A stretch of DNA of 42,454 bases, taken from assembly GCA_012031225.1 (NCBI GenBank), contig JAAUTZ010000023.1:1-42454 (forward strand), in the 5' to 3' direction. This document shows, piece after piece, positions 34,043 to 42,454 of the stretch. Below the pieces are notes generated by a model. The model had not been told where the DNA came from and ran no database searches. It saw only the letters and a list, made by a program, of their open reading frames with translations. The stretch comes from Chloroflexaceae bacterium. Lineage in GTDB: Bacteria; Chloroflexota; Chloroflexia; Chloroflexales; Chloroflexaceae. Position numbers and translations under genes: made by a program. Every line of letters starts with the position of its first letter. The first letter of the stretch is position 1.

Positions 34043-34942
34043 ATGCCGATGTCCCCTGCGACTTTACGCGGATGGCTGATGCTTGCGCCCGCCCTCGTGA
34101 TTGTGGGCGGGCTGTTTGGGGCGAGCCTGTGGTACAGCGTTTTGAAAAGTTTGGGCTACTTGCCCTTCATCGGGCAATTCCAGATCACGCTGGAGGCCTA
34201 CCGCAACTTGCTGCCGGGTAGTGGCACGCCCGCGAGCCGCGAGTTCCTGCCCGCGCTCGGCTTTACGCTGTGGGTCAGTGGGGCTGCAACCCTGCTTGCG
34301 GCGGCGGGTGCGCTGGGGGTGGTTGTGGTGGGGCTAGGCCGCACACGCGCCCCGCACGCACCACGCGGGATCGTGCCCCTGCTCAACCTGACGCTGGCGT
34401 TCCCGCATCTGGTGTGGGCGGTTGCTATCGCCCTGCTGCTGGCCCAGAGCGGCGTGCTGGCCCGCGTCCTGTTTCAGCTGGGGCTGATCGCCACCCCCGC
34501 CGATTTCCCCGTGTTGATCCGCGATCCTTATGGCATCGGGATCATCATCAGCTACACCACCAAGCTGATCCCGTTCCTGCTGCTGATGCTGCTGGCTACG
34601 CTGCACGCCCAAACCGATGACTACGCCGCCGCCGCCGCCACGCTCGGTGCATCGCGCTGGCAGACGTTGCGCTATGTCACCCTGCCGCTGGTGCTGCCTG
34701 CGCTCACGGCGGGCATGCTGCTCGGCTTTGCATTCGTGTTTGGCGCATACGAAGTGCCCGCCCTGCTAGGAGTGCAGTTCCCGCGTATGCTGGCGGTGCT
34801 AGCACTCGACTTCTTCCGCAATGCCGATCTGCGGAGCCGCGCCGAAGGCATGGCGATCAGTGTGCTTACGGGTGCAATCGTGCTGCTGGTGGCAGCAGTC
34901 GCGTATGCACTCACGGCACGGCGCACGGCGGGGCACGGCTGA
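34043..34942 (+). CDS. ABC transporter permease, YnjC N-half-like
   Basis: A 299-residue inner-membrane permease with about six helices. It carries a typical EAA-like loop (YAAAAATLGASRWQTLRYVTLPLVLPAL), which contacts the ATPase. In E. coli YnjC the two permease units are one protein; here they are two genes. The stop overlaps the next start as TGATG (34940-34944), indicating translational coupling. Confidence 0.88.
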   Translation: MPMSPATLRGWLMLAPALVIVGGLFGASLWYSVLKSLGYLPFIGQFQITLEAYRNLLPGSGTPASREFLPALGFTLWVSGAATLLAAAGALGVVVVGLGRTRAPHAPRGIVPLLNLTLAFPHLVWAVAIALLLAQSGVLARVLFQLGLIATPADFPVLIRDPYGIGIIISYTTKLIPFLLLMLLATLHAQTDDYAAAAATLGASRWQTLRYVTLPLVLPALTAGMLLGFAFVFGAYEVPALLGVQFPRMLAVLALDFFRNADLRSRAEGMAISVLTGAIVLLVAAVAYALTARRTAGHG

Positions 34943-35733
34943 TGCAGCGCGGAGCCGTCGGCTGCATCTGGCTCTATGCCCTAGCGAGTGTGTTGCTCCC
35001 GCTAGGGCTATTCGGCTTGCACGCGCTTGGGCCACGCTGGTTTTTTCCCGCCCTGCTCCCCGATAGCCTATCACTGGAGCCGTTGCTCGCCCTGATCGGC
35101 AACCCGCGCACCCAAGCCGCGCTTGGGCTGAGTGCCCAAGTTGCGCTGCTTGTCACGGGGCTGGCGGTGCTGATTGGCTACCCCGCCGCCCGCGCCCTAA
35201 CGTTTGCGCCACTGGTGGGGCGCGGGGTGATACTGGCGGTGCTGTTCCTGCCCACCGTCATACCGCCGATTGCGATTGGCATTGGGCTAAATAGCCTGAT
35301 GCTCCAGCTCGGATTAGCGGGCACGCTGATCGGCGTGTGTATCGTGCATCTGATTCCGGTCTTGCCCTACGTGATCCTGACCTTAAGCAGCATGCTTTCG
35401 CGCTATGATCGCCACTACGAAGAGCAGGCGCAGGTGCTAGGGGCGGGCGCGTGGCAGGTGTGGTGGCTGGTGACATTGCCGATGAGCCTGCCCGCGCTCG
35501 CGGTAGCCGCGCTGTTTGCCTTCCTGATCTCGTGGAGCGAATACCTGTTCACCGCGCTGATCGGGGGCGGGCGGGTGATCACACTGCCGGTGCTGCTGTT
35601 CGCGCTGGTTGCAGGCGGCAACCCTACCACACTGGCGGGCGTGGCGTTGCTGATTGTTGCCGTGCCGATGCTGGCGATCCTGCTTGCCTCGCGCTTGCTG
35701 GGTGGTGGGCCACAGGTGGTGGGGGTGCGATGA
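34942..35733 (+). CDS. ABC transporter permease, YnjC C-half-like
   Basis: The second permease subunit, 263 residues with about six helices and an EAA-like loop (YEEQAQVLGAGAWQVWWLVTLPMSLPAL). It is probably the heterodimer partner of the preceding permease. Its stop overlaps the start of the ATPase gene (ATGA at 35730-35733). The order binding protein, permease, permease, ATPase is complete for an importer. Confidence 0.88.
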   Translation: MQRGAVGCIWLYALASVLLPLGLFGLHALGPRWFFPALLPDSLSLEPLLALIGNPRTQAALGLSAQVALLVTGLAVLIGYPAARALTFAPLVGRGVILAVLFLPTVIPPIAIGIGLNSLMLQLGLAGTLIGVCIVHLIPVLPYVILTLSSMLSRYDRHYEEQAQVLGAGAWQVWWLVTLPMSLPALAVAALFAFLISWSEYLFTALIGGGRVITLPVLLFALVAGGNPTTLAGVALLIVAVPMLAILLASRLLGGGPQVVGVR

Positions 35734-36803
35734 CTACGCTCACAATGCACAATCTGACCCTACGCTACCCGCGCCAAGCCACCGCCACGCTCGCCGATCT
35801 GTCGCTCGCAGTGGCAAGCGGCGAGCTGGTGGTGCTGCTGGGGACATCCGGCAGTGGCAAATCTACCTTGCTCCGCCTGATTGCCGGACTGCTAGAGCCG
35901 ACGGCGGGCGACATTCGCTTCGATGGGCAATCGGTACGGGCCCTGCCGGCCCATCGGCGCGAGGCGGTGCTGATGTTCCAGAAGGCCTACCTGTTCCCGT
36001 TCCTCAGCGTTGCCGATAACATTCGCTTTGGCTTGCGGGTGCGCGGTGTAGCCCGCGAGCAGCAGCGCATCGCCGTGCAGCAGATGCTTGCGCTGGTGGA
36101 ACTGGAGGGACTAGAATGCCGCTTTCCAGCGCAGCTTTCGGGCGGGCAGCAGCAACGGGTTGCGCTGGCGCGGGCACTGGTGACCCAGCCGCGAGTGCTC
36201 TTGCTGGATGAGCCATTCAGCAGCCTCGATACCAGCGTGCGGCGCAGCTTGCAGGCGGCGGTGCGGCGCATCCAGCGCGAAACGGGCGTAACGACAGTCC
36301 TTGTCACCCACGATCTGGAAGAAGCCTTGAGCATGGCAGATCGGGTTGCGCTGCTGCTCGATGGGCGGATCGCCGCCTATGGCACGCCGCAGCAGGTCTA
36401 CACGCGCCCGCCGACGCTGGCTGCGGCCCGCTTTCTCGGCATTACGACATTTGTGGCGGGCACGCTGCATGGCTGCCAACTCACGACGGCGGCGGGCGTG
36501 TGGGTGCTTGGCGCGGCATCCGCCTGCGCCCCTGCCGAGCCACCCCGTCCAGCCGTGGTAGCCATTCGCCCTGAACAGATCACGCTGCACCCCACGCGCC
36601 CCGCCGATCTGCCCAACTGTGTGCTGGGGCAGGTGCAGGAGCAGAGCTATCGCGGCGACGTAATCGAGTATCTGCTCAAGGTTGCGGGCCTGCCCGAAGC
36701 GGTGCGGGTGCGCCGCCCCACCAGCGATGCGCCCGATCCAATCGGCCCGGAGGTGTGGCTCCATCTGCCGCCCGCTGCGCTGTGGGAAGTGCGCGCCGGA
36801 TAG
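35730..36803 (+). CDS. ABC transporter ATPase, YnjD/PotA-like
   Basis: A 357-residue ATP-binding subunit. Walker A is GTSGSGKST, the Q-loop region is LMFQKAYLFPFLSV, the signature is LSGGQQQRVALARAL, Walker B is VLLLDEPFSSLD, and the switch His is in VTHDLEEA. A C-terminal extension of about 110 residues (from about FVAGTLHG, with AIRPEQITLHP and GDVIEYLLKV) is a TOBE-like regulatory domain. The start ATG 35730 overlaps the previous stop. It ends 3 bases from the convergent methyltransferase gene. Confidence 0.93.
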   Translation: MTTLTMHNLTLRYPRQATATLADLSLAVASGELVVLLGTSGSGKSTLLRLIAGLLEPTAGDIRFDGQSVRALPAHRREAVLMFQKAYLFPFLSVADNIRFGLRVRGVAREQQRIAVQQMLALVELEGLECRFPAQLSGGQQQRVALARALVTQPRVLLLDEPFSSLDTSVRRSLQAAVRRIQRETGVTTVLVTHDLEEALSMADRVALLLDGRIAAYGTPQQVYTRPPTLAAARFLGITTFVAGTLHGCQLTTAAGVWVLGAASACAPAEPPRPAVVAIRPEQITLHPTRPADLPNCVLGQVQEQSYRGDVIEYLLKVAGLPEAVRVRRPTSDAPDPIGPEVWLHLPPAALWEVRAG

Positions 36804-36806
36804 GCA

Positions 36807-37670
36807 TCAGGTCACATCCCACTGGATCAGCGCATTCACGGCAAGCTGATCGGGGAAGGCCAGCAACGCATCATCGCCTACTCCCAGCCGCTCGCGCAGA
36901 GCCTCGCGCAGGCGGGCATCGCGCTCTGGATCGGGCAAGAAGCGCAACCGCACGCGCATATCTTCTACCGCCTCATCCAGCGTTGCGTAGCGCATCGTAG
37001 TGGCTGGCAAGAGCTGCCATGTGGCGGGGTAGCCAAGCTGATACAGCGCGTTGAAGGCTTCGAGCGCGGCGGGCAAGGGCGCACGCGGCTCGCCGTAGAA
37101 CAGCTCCCAGAACGGCGACACTAGCCCCGCCAAGTGGCGGATCATCAGAGCCAGCATGCAGGTGCGGGTTGCACTGGCGTGCATCGCCTGTACAAACGGT
37201 GCGAACTCACGTACCCCGTACAGCACATGCGCCGAGAAGGCCACATCGCCACGCACGGGGGTGCGGGGCGGGAAGCCCTCCGCCACAAGCGTAATATTCG
37301 TGAGACCGGACTCCGCCACCGCCTGCGCGAGCTGTTCGTGCATCGCGGCGGATGGCTCCAGTGCCACGACATGAGCCACATGCTGCGCTAGCACGGTGGT
37401 GTACCGCCCGGTGCCTGCGCCAATATCCAGCACCGTATCCGTCGGGCGCAGCTGCGCCAACACCGCCTGCATCAGCGCATCGGGCTGCGGGGCGCGTCGC
37501 ATTGCTGCGGCATAGCGGGGGGCCCGCCCAGCCCAACAATCGCTGCCAGCGGGCGCGGCTGCTTCGCCCTGTGCCCGTTCCGCATCGTACATCGCCCGCC
37601 AGATTGCCAGCCAATCGAACTGTCCCGGATGGGTGCCCCCGCTAGCTAGGGCCTGCTGATCTGTGTTCAT
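36807..37670 (-). CDS. Class I SAM-dependent methyltransferase
   Basis: A 287-residue Rossmann-fold methyltransferase with motif I VLDIGAGTGRYTTVLAQ, the acidic residue at the end of strand 2 in VALEPSAAM, and a following ITLVAEGFPP. The N-terminal region (FDWLAIWRAMYDAERAQ, then YAAAMRRAP) and the C-terminal region (VEDMRVRLRFLPDPERDARLREAL) resemble small-molecule methyltransferases. The substrate cannot be inferred. It is tail-to-tail with the ABC ATPase gene and divergent from the RodZ-like gene. Confidence 0.85.
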   Translation of the reverse strand: MNTDQQALASGGTHPGQFDWLAIWRAMYDAERAQGEAAAPAGSDCWAGRAPRYAAAMRRAPQPDALMQAVLAQLRPTDTVLDIGAGTGRYTTVLAQHVAHVVALEPSAAMHEQLAQAVAESGLTNITLVAEGFPPRTPVRGDVAFSAHVLYGVREFAPFVQAMHASATRTCMLALMIRHLAGLVSPFWELFYGEPRAPLPAALEAFNALYQLGYPATWQLLPATTMRYATLDEAVEDMRVRLRFLPDPERDARLREALRERLGVGDDALLAFPDQLAVNALIQWDVT

Positions 37671-37709
37671 ACACTCCTACCTGATTTCTGACGTAACAAC
37701 TTTGGCTTG

Positions 37710-37718
37710 TGGTATAAT
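37710..37718 (+). promoter_or_regulatory. Extended -10 promoter of RodZ-like gene
   Basis: TGG-TATAAT (37710-37718), an extended -10 about 65 bases before the start codon, with a poor -35 (CTGACG at 19 bases). Confidence 0.5.
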
Positions 37719-37782
37719 TTGAGTTATGGGATTGTTGATGGAGATCATCGTGCCCAGAATCTAGCTTACGAGGACTTGTCCC

Positions 37783-38640
37783 ATGAGTCAACTTGGCGAA
37801 CGCCTCCGACACGAGCGTGAAAGTCAAGGTATATCGCTCACCGTCGCCGCCGCCGAAACCCGCATCCGCCTTCAGGCCCTGCAAGCCCTCGAAGAAGGGC
37901 AGTATGATCGTTTACCCAACGAGGTTGTTGCCAAAGGATTCATTCGCAACTATGCCCAGTTTCTGGGCTTGTCGCCTGATGAACTCCTCGATCAGTATCG
38001 GCTCGAACGCGGTGCGACAACCCAAATCCAGATCGTGCCCGCCACCACTATGAGCCGTGAGCGGTCGTTTGTGCTGCCAAGTTTCTTTGCCGTCTTTTTC
38101 ATCACGGCGGCGATCATTGCGCTGGCCTATCTCGGCTTGAATGCATTGGGCCAAGTGCGGGATGATACCGTCGCCCAGCTGGCCCCACCCACCGCGACTG
38201 CCGCACCGCCCACCCCAACCCAGCTCGGCGGCTCTGAGAGCAGCCCAGCCGATCAACCCAATCAGACGGGCGCAGCCGGTACAGTTGCAACGGATACACC
38301 GGAACCTGAGATCCAAGTGCTGATCCCCGAACTTGAAATCACCCCAACCGCCCGTGTCCCCATCACCAGAACCGACACGGTAACGGCTCCGATTGTGCTG
38401 AACCTCGCGGTGCAAGGTGTGCTCGGCGAAGGCTCGTGGCTACAGGTGCAGGCGGATGGCTCTGTTGTCTATGAGGGCATCCTCTACTCTGGGCAAGAGC
38501 AGACCTTCTATGCCCAGCAGGGTGTAGCGATCTCGGCGGGCAACCCGACGGCAGTGCTGGTAACGGTGAATGGCAGCCCGCCCCAATATCTGGGGCAAGT
38601 CCCAGACATTCCTGTCTTTTGGACATGGCCGCCCCAATAA
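37783..38640 (+). CDS. RodZ-like protein (HTH, one membrane helix, DUF4115)
   Basis: A 285-residue protein. Residues 4-70 are an Xre-type helix-turn-helix (LGERLRHERESQGISLTVAAAETRIRLQALQALEEG) with the RodZ-typical VVAKGFIRNYAQFLGLSPDELL. A membrane helix follows (about 92-115), then a Thr/Pro/Ala-rich linker and a C-terminal beta domain (about 205-285; WLQVQADGSVVYEGILYSGQEQTFYAQQGVAISAGNPTAVLV), as in DUF4115. RodZ links MreB to the wall machinery in rod-shaped cells; whether this one does is unproven. GAGGA lies 8 bases before the ATG. Confidence 0.9.
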   Translation: MSQLGERLRHERESQGISLTVAAAETRIRLQALQALEEGQYDRLPNEVVAKGFIRNYAQFLGLSPDELLDQYRLERGATTQIQIVPATTMSRERSFVLPSFFAVFFITAAIIALAYLGLNALGQVRDDTVAQLAPPTATAAPPTPTQLGGSESSPADQPNQTGAAGTVATDTPEPEIQVLIPELEITPTARVPITRTDTVTAPIVLNLAVQGVLGEGSWLQVQADGSVVYEGILYSGQEQTFYAQQGVAISAGNPTAVLVTVNGSPPQYLGQVPDIPVFWTWPPQ

Positions 38641-38709
38641 GCACCGCAGATTGCAAGCGCACCATGAGTTTCATTGTGGGTTGTTCGTAGATCTGCCTCC
38701 TACTATGGG

Positions 38710-38736
38710 GAGAGCCGTATCAGGGATACGGCTCTC
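38710..38736. terminator. Hairpin terminator between RodZ-like gene and htpG
   Basis: GAGAGCCGTATC (38710-38721) and GATACGGCTCTC (38725-38736) are a perfect 12-bp stem with a 3-base loop, between convergent genes. No T-tract on either side. Confidence 0.75.
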
Positions 38737-38770
38737 ATCACGCGCACGATAGCCCCTAGCACCGGACGAG

Positions 38771-40654
38771 CTAGCCCTTTGCAGCCGCTTCGATCAGCGT
38801 CTGGATGCGACTCACCATGCTCGCCGGATTGGTATGCAAGCCTTCGAGCAGCAGCGCGTTATCGTAGAGCTGCTCGGCAATCGCACCGGTCAGCTCATCA
38901 TCGGGGTTGGCGGCAATGCGCTGAGCCAGATTGACGATCACCGGATGGGCCCGGTTGAGTTCGAGGATACGCGGCGGGAGGGGCACATCCTGCCCTAGCA
39001 ACTGCTGGATGCGCTGCATCTCGCGGCCCGGCAGGGCATCCTCCCACACCAAGCGCGAGGGGTTGGCGCGCAGCACCTTCGAGGCCCGCACCGCCTTGAC
39101 CCGCTCGCCGAGCGCATCGGCAAAGCGTTTGGTCAATGCGCCGAACTCCTCTTCCGTCAGGCTGCCATACTCCTGTTCGCTGGCTACGCCGGGCAGTTCA
39201 AGGCTCGCATCATCAATGTTACGCAGGGTGTGGCCCTCGTATTCGCGCAAACCAGAGAGCATAAAGCCATCCACCATATCCGTCATCAGCAGCACCTCTA
39301 GCCCACGGGCGCGGAGTGGATCGAGGTGGGGGCTGTGGCGGGCGGCTTCCAGATCGCTGGCGAGCAGGTAGTAGATCTCGGTCTGCCCGTCAATCATGCG
39401 GCTAGTATACTCTGCCAGCGACACAAGCGTCTCATCGGCGTGGTGCGTCGAGTAGAAGCGCATCAGCTTGATGATCTCATCGCGCTGCTCAAATTCGAGG
39501 GCTAGGCCTTCTTTGAAGAACACGCCAAACTGCTTCCAGAAGGCGGCAAATTTTTCGGTGTCGTTGTTCGCTAGCTCACCGAGTTCACGCATCAGCCGGC
39601 CCGTCAGCGATTTGCGGATGCGCTGAATAACGGGGCTGTTCTGCACCGCCTCGCGGGAGACATTGAGCGGGATGTCCTCACTATCTACCACCCCCTCAAT
39701 GAAGCGCAGATAGTTTGGCAGGAGTTCTTTGTGGGCATCTTCTTGGATGAGCACCTTGCGCGAGTAGAGCTTGATCGTGCCTTCAACCCGCCGCTCGATC
39801 AAGCCGCGCTCGCGTTGGGCTGGCACGAATAAGATGGCGTGCAGATCAACCGGCACATCCGTCGAGAGGTGCATATGCAGCAGGGGCGGCTCCATATCCA
39901 TCGTGAGTTGGCGGTAGAAGTCCGCGTACTTTTCCGCCTCAACATTGCGCGGGGCTTGCCGCCAGAGGGCCTGCTCCTCGTTGATGCGGCGATCATCCAT
40001 GTAGATCGGGTAAGCCACAAAGTTCGAGTGCTTGCGGATGATCTGCTCTAGCCGCCACGTATTGGCAAATTCGGTGGCATCTTCTTTCAGGTGCAGCACG
40101 ATGGTCGTGCCACGCTCGGCTTGCTCGGCGGGGGCGATGGTGTAGGTATCGCCGCCGGTTGCTTCCCACTGGGCTGCCTCAGCATCGGGGCGGTAGGAGA
40201 GCGAGGTGACGGTGACCCGCTCGGCGACCATAAAGACCGAGTAGAAGCCGACCCCAAACTGCCCAATGATGGCACTGGTGGTTGCACTTTTGCCGCCTTC
40301 GCTCGCCCGCTGAATGAAGTTGCGTGCGCCCGATTGGGCAATCGTGCCGAGATGCTCAATCATCTCCTCGCGAGTCATGCCGATGCCGGAGTCGCGGATC
40401 GTGATGGTGCGGGCTTCACTATCCACGCTGATCCAGATCGCTAGCTCGGCTTCCGGCTCGCGCACATCGCTCGTCGTGAGCATCTCGAATTGGAGCCGTT
40501 GCAGCGCATCGGAGGCATTCGAGATCAGCTCGCGCAAGAACACCTCGCGTTCGGTGTAGAGCGAATGGGCCAGAATATCAAGTAGTTGGCGGACTTCCGC
40601 CTTAAATGCTACCGCCTCACCCGACGGGGCCACGGTTGCTTGTTCTTCACTCAT
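38771..40654 (-). CDS. htpG: Chaperone HtpG (Hsp90)
   Basis: A cytoplasmic ATP-dependent chaperone of 627 residues, normal length. The GHKL ATPase domain shows ELISNASDALQRLQFE, IRDSGIGMTREEMIEHLGTIA, GQFGVGFYSVFMV and GTTIVLHLKED; the middle domain contains EDIPLNVSREAVQNSPVIQRIRK; the C-terminal dimerisation domain closes the protein. ATG 40654 has AAGGAG about 8 bases upstream, and the TTG at 40657 is a less likely start. No CIRCE element or other heat-shock operator is visible in the upstream 100 bases. Confidence 0.97.
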   Translation of the reverse strand: MSEEQATVAPSGEAVAFKAEVRQLLDILAHSLYTEREVFLRELISNASDALQRLQFEMLTTSDVREPEAELAIWISVDSEARTITIRDSGIGMTREEMIEHLGTIAQSGARNFIQRASEGGKSATTSAIIGQFGVGFYSVFMVAERVTVTSLSYRPDAEAAQWEATGGDTYTIAPAEQAERGTTIVLHLKEDATEFANTWRLEQIIRKHSNFVAYPIYMDDRRINEEQALWRQAPRNVEAEKYADFYRQLTMDMEPPLLHMHLSTDVPVDLHAILFVPAQRERGLIERRVEGTIKLYSRKVLIQEDAHKELLPNYLRFIEGVVDSEDIPLNVSREAVQNSPVIQRIRKSLTGRLMRELGELANNDTEKFAAFWKQFGVFFKEGLALEFEQRDEIIKLMRFYSTHHADETLVSLAEYTSRMIDGQTEIYYLLASDLEAARHSPHLDPLRARGLEVLLMTDMVDGFMLSGLREYEGHTLRNIDDASLELPGVASEQEYGSLTEEEFGALTKRFADALGERVKAVRASKVLRANPSRLVWEDALPGREMQRIQQLLGQDVPLPPRILELNRAHPVIVNLAQRIAANPDDELTGAIAEQLYDNALLLEGLHTNPASMVSRIQTLIEAAAKG

Positions 40655-40776
40655 CAATATACTCCTTCGCTAATCTTTGCACGCATTGCAAATCACACCT
40701 TTCTTTCTATGATACGCAGAATCGGCGGGCAGAAGTGCTAGCGTTGTGTTAATCTTTGGGGCGGTAGCGTGTCGCG

Positions 40777-41154
40777 CTAGGCTTCTGGCGGCGGTGCAGA
40801 TGGGGCAGCAGACGCGAGGCGGGCCAGCAGATCGGGCGGCTGCCCAGCCATGAGGACGTAGCCTGCCACCCCTAGCCCGCCCAGCAGCACCCCGATGTGA
40901 AAATCCCACGCGGTATAGCGCAGTTCCGCTGCAACGCAGGGGGTGCGCTCACCGTCACTCACAATGACTGCGGCGTATTCGCGGCCCGGCTCGGCGCGGA
41001 AGATATTGATGTCGCCAAAGGTGGCGGTAGGGGTGGGCCGAAAGCCCTGCGGCACGCTGACCCAATCCGCCTCGCTGACGAGCGGTGGTCCGGTCTGGCA
41101 TAGTATGGGATTGTTCCACAGGGCACAGCTCCTACAACAGGGTGCGATTGCCAT
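40777..41154 (-). CDS. Hypothetical membrane protein
   Basis: A 125-residue protein with one clear hydrophobic helix (about residues 83-100; FHIGVLLGGLGVAGYVLMAG). The part before the helix (LVSEADWVSVPQGFRPTPTATFGDINIFRAEPG, ending ERTPCVAAELRYTAWD) looks like a small folded domain. I do not recognise the family. The start at ATG 41154 has no clear ribosome site. A minus-strand extended -10 (TGG-TATGAT, ending at 41170) would start transcription only about 9 bases upstream, so translation may be leaderless or start later. Confidence 0.45.
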   Translation of the reverse strand: MAIAPCCRSCALWNNPILCQTGPPLVSEADWVSVPQGFRPTPTATFGDINIFRAEPGREYAAVIVSDGERTPCVAAELRYTAWDFHIGVLLGGLGVAGYVLMAGQPPDLLARLASAAPSAPPPEA

Positions 41155-41269
41155 TATTCTTGCAGATGTATCATACCAGACACACTAGACGTGGGCAAAT
41201 ACGCGAGGCATCCCCGACTTGCCCCTGCCACAGCATACATTGCCGCATTGCCGCGAATGAGATCAAAAA

Positions 41270-41297
41270 GGGCGCAAGTCAGATTTGACTTGCGCCC
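41270..41297 (-). terminator. Rho-independent terminator of the secreted CARDB gene
   Basis: GGGCGCAAGTCA (41270-41281) and TGACTTGCGCCC (41286-41297) are a perfect 12-bp stem with a 4-base loop. On the minus strand the stem is followed by TTTTT (complement of 41265-41269), directly after the gene ending at 41330. Confidence 0.85.
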
Positions 41298-41329
41298 GGT
41301 GCGGGTCGGATGCTGGTTGCGGCTATGGG

Positions 41330-42454
41330 CTAGGGTTGCTTGGGGCGGGGCGGCAACACCGGCGCGGTTGCATCGGCTTGGGTCTCCGCCAGTTGGGAGC
41401 CTGTGACGGTCAGCCCAGAGAGGCGCACGACGTTGTTGGCTTCGCCCTTCTCACCTTCGTTCATCGCGCCAAAGTCTGTGTCTGGGTTCCACACATCGAG
41501 GAAGGCGTACAGATCGGTGGTTCCCGCAAGGAGGCTACCGGGCCAGATGGTGTATGCAGCGAGGTAGCTGTCGGGGGTAGAACGGAGTACCATGCTCTCG
41601 CCCGGCTGGAGCGTCTCAGTCACGCCCCATGTAATCCCGTGACACGGGAACAGACCACAGTTGTCCTGCCAGAACACATTCTGCTCTGGGGTGCGGGCTG
41701 GGTTGATGTACAGGTCTACCCAGAAGCCAGCACTGGTAGCGACTAGCCCGTTGTTGGTGATGGTCAGTTCGATCATGACTGGCTCACCCACCGCAAAGCT
41801 GGTCTTATCCGGTACGAGCCGCAGCTCGCCAGTCAAGTCGGGCACGAGGTCTTCGGGATTGACGACTGCGGCCCGCACCGCAAGCGGCAGGAAGGTGCGG
41901 AACTTGTCAATCAGGGTCTCGGCCCGCTCCTCATCGGTTTGAGTTGAGCCATCCAGATTCGTCCAGATGACCCGCGCATCCAGCTCGATCCGTGTGCCTT
42001 CGGGGGTGCTGCTGTCTACATTCACCACAAAGAGCAGCTCAACGGTTTGATCGGGGGCAACATCACCGAGATCGAAGGTGTAGCCGATGGCTTGCAGTTG
42101 GGTTTGCTGCCAACCAGCCGTGCTGCCATTTGGATTGAAGGTCGAGAAGTCGGGCAGATTGACAATCACTTGGGCATTCTGCGCTACCGTTCCACCAATA
42201 TTCTGGACGGTAATCTTGGTAACCTTCTTGGTGCCCGGTGCAACCTGATTGGGGCCGTGCAGGGTCAGTTCAAGCAAGGCATTGACGGGTGTGCTGGTTG
42301 CGGTTGGCGGCACGTTGGTCGCTGTCGGGGTGGCCGTCGCCGGAATGACGATGGCGGTGTTGGTTGGCGTTGGCGGTACATCCGTTGGCGTTGCCGTCGG
42401 CGGTACATCCGTCGGGGTTGCCGTCGGCGTACATCCGTCGGCGTGGCCGTCGGC
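41330..42454 (-). CDS. Secreted protein with DUF11-like and CARDB domains, 5'-partial
   Basis: The C-terminal part of a cell-surface or secreted protein. After a Thr/Pro-rich linker comes a DUF11-like beta domain (LLELTLHGPNQVAPGTKKVTKITVQNIGG to ARVIWTN), then a CARDB domain (TGELRLVPDKTSFAVGEPVMIELTITNNGL to YAFLDVWNPD). The two Cys in DNCGLFPCHG may form a disulphide. The C-terminus has no sortase or membrane anchor that I can see. The frame is open past the first start-like codon at 42313, into a Thr/Pro repeat at 42343-42454, so the real start lies beyond the window. A one-base gap in the third repeat unit (about 42428) breaks the frame. Confidence 0.8.
   Translation of the reverse strand, partial: ADGHADGCTPTATPTDVPPTATPTDVPPTPTNTAIVIPATATPTATNVPPTATSTPVNALLELTLHGPNQVAPGTKKVTKITVQNIGGTVAQNAQVIVNLPDFSTFNPNGSTAGWQQTQLQAIGYTFDLGDVAPDQTVELLFVVNVDSSTPEGTRIELDARVIWTNLDGSTQTDEERAETLIDKFRTFLPLAVRAAVVNPEDLVPDLTGELRLVPDKTSFAVGEPVMIELTITNNGLVATSAGFWVDLYINPARTPEQNVFWQDNCGLFPCHGITWGVTETLQPGESMVLRSTPDSYLAAYTIWPGSLLAGTTDLYAFLDVWNPDTDFGAMNEGEKGEANNVVRLSGLTVTGSQLAETQADATAPVLPPRPKQP
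42343..42454 (-). repeat. 27-base tandem repeat encoding TDVPPTATP units
   Basis: On the coding strand the repeat reads about three units of ACGGATGTACCGCCGACGG followed by CAACGCCA. The ACGGATGTA word recurs at 27-base spacing (complement TACATCCGT at 42377 and 42404), but the third copy (42430) is 26 bases away because one G is missing at about 42428. The encoded Thr/Pro spacer is typical of surface proteins, and the repeat continues off the window. Confidence 0.85.

Noticed and set aside
40655-40760. Possible CIRCE heat-shock operator before htpG
   Set aside because: Only a half-like word (TAGCACTT) is present on the minus strand; the paired half at 9-base spacing is missing.

Overview
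The window looks like a piece of a Chloroflexota genome, most likely class Chloroflexia (filamentous anoxygenic phototrophs and relatives). The evidence is a malate dehydrogenase that reads almost like the Chloroflexus enzyme, a DUF2298 (Chlor_Arch_YYY) membrane protein, an RsbR-like PAS-STAS protein, a secreted protein with Thr/Pro-rich spacers of the kind common in this phylum, and high GC with GC-biased codon use. The genus cannot be fixed from sequence alone. Both window ends lie inside genes.

Layout. 1-2573 (+): a frameshifted polysaccharide flippase and a PAS-STAS regulator, closed by a bidirectional terminator. 2630-7422 (-): proB, an alpha/beta hydrolase and a DUF2298 protein, probably one operon. 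7567-13911: a 2-oxoacid-type TRAP transporter locus with two nearly identical tandem dctP genes, each with its own near-consensus promoter, leader hairpin and terminator; then an AEC-family carrier (frameshifted) and, convergently, dctM (frameshifted) and dctQ behind a long untranslated leader. 14068-14144: tRNA-Val(CAC). 14166-19846 (-): a tightly packed five-gene run of glycerate kinase, azlC, azlD, a CHAT-N-like membrane protein, and a protein joining an extracellular Cache sensor to what reads as a complete pentameric ligand-gated ion channel (pLGIC) subunit. 19896-22407 (+): an overlapping three-gene operon of a ParB-like protein, a DUF309 protein and a CinA-like/NadD-like fusion. 22449-24412 (-): copper delivery genes (Sco1, PCu(A)C lipoprotein, small membrane protein). 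24500-25572 (+): mdh and its terminator. 25621-28412 (-): rsmA and a membrane histidine kinase. 28527-31469 (+): a low-molecular-weight phosphatase, then an arsenate-resistance operon (GAPDH-arsJ) behind a promoter covered by a perfect ArsR-type palindrome; the GAPDH copy has lost its catalytic segment. 31420-32547 (-): Ada-type DNA repair protein. 32723-36803 (+): a YnjBCD-like ABC importer. 36807-37670 (-): methyltransferase. 37710-38736 (+): RodZ-like protein and terminator. 38771-42454 (-): htpG, a small hypothetical protein and a secreted CARDB-type protein whose Thr/Pro repeat runs off the window.

The most interesting locus is the Cache-pLGIC with its CHAT-N-like membrane neighbour, 6 bases apart and behind branched-chain amino-acid exporter genes. 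It suggests a sensory ion channel with a second sensing domain and an accessory membrane protein. Five apparent sequence disruptions (frameshifts in the flippase, AEC carrier, dctM and the terminal repeat gene, plus an internal deletion in GAPDH) are unusual for 42 kb. Four are single-base events, mostly in G/C runs or repeats, so read or assembly error must be excluded before calling any of them pseudogenes.
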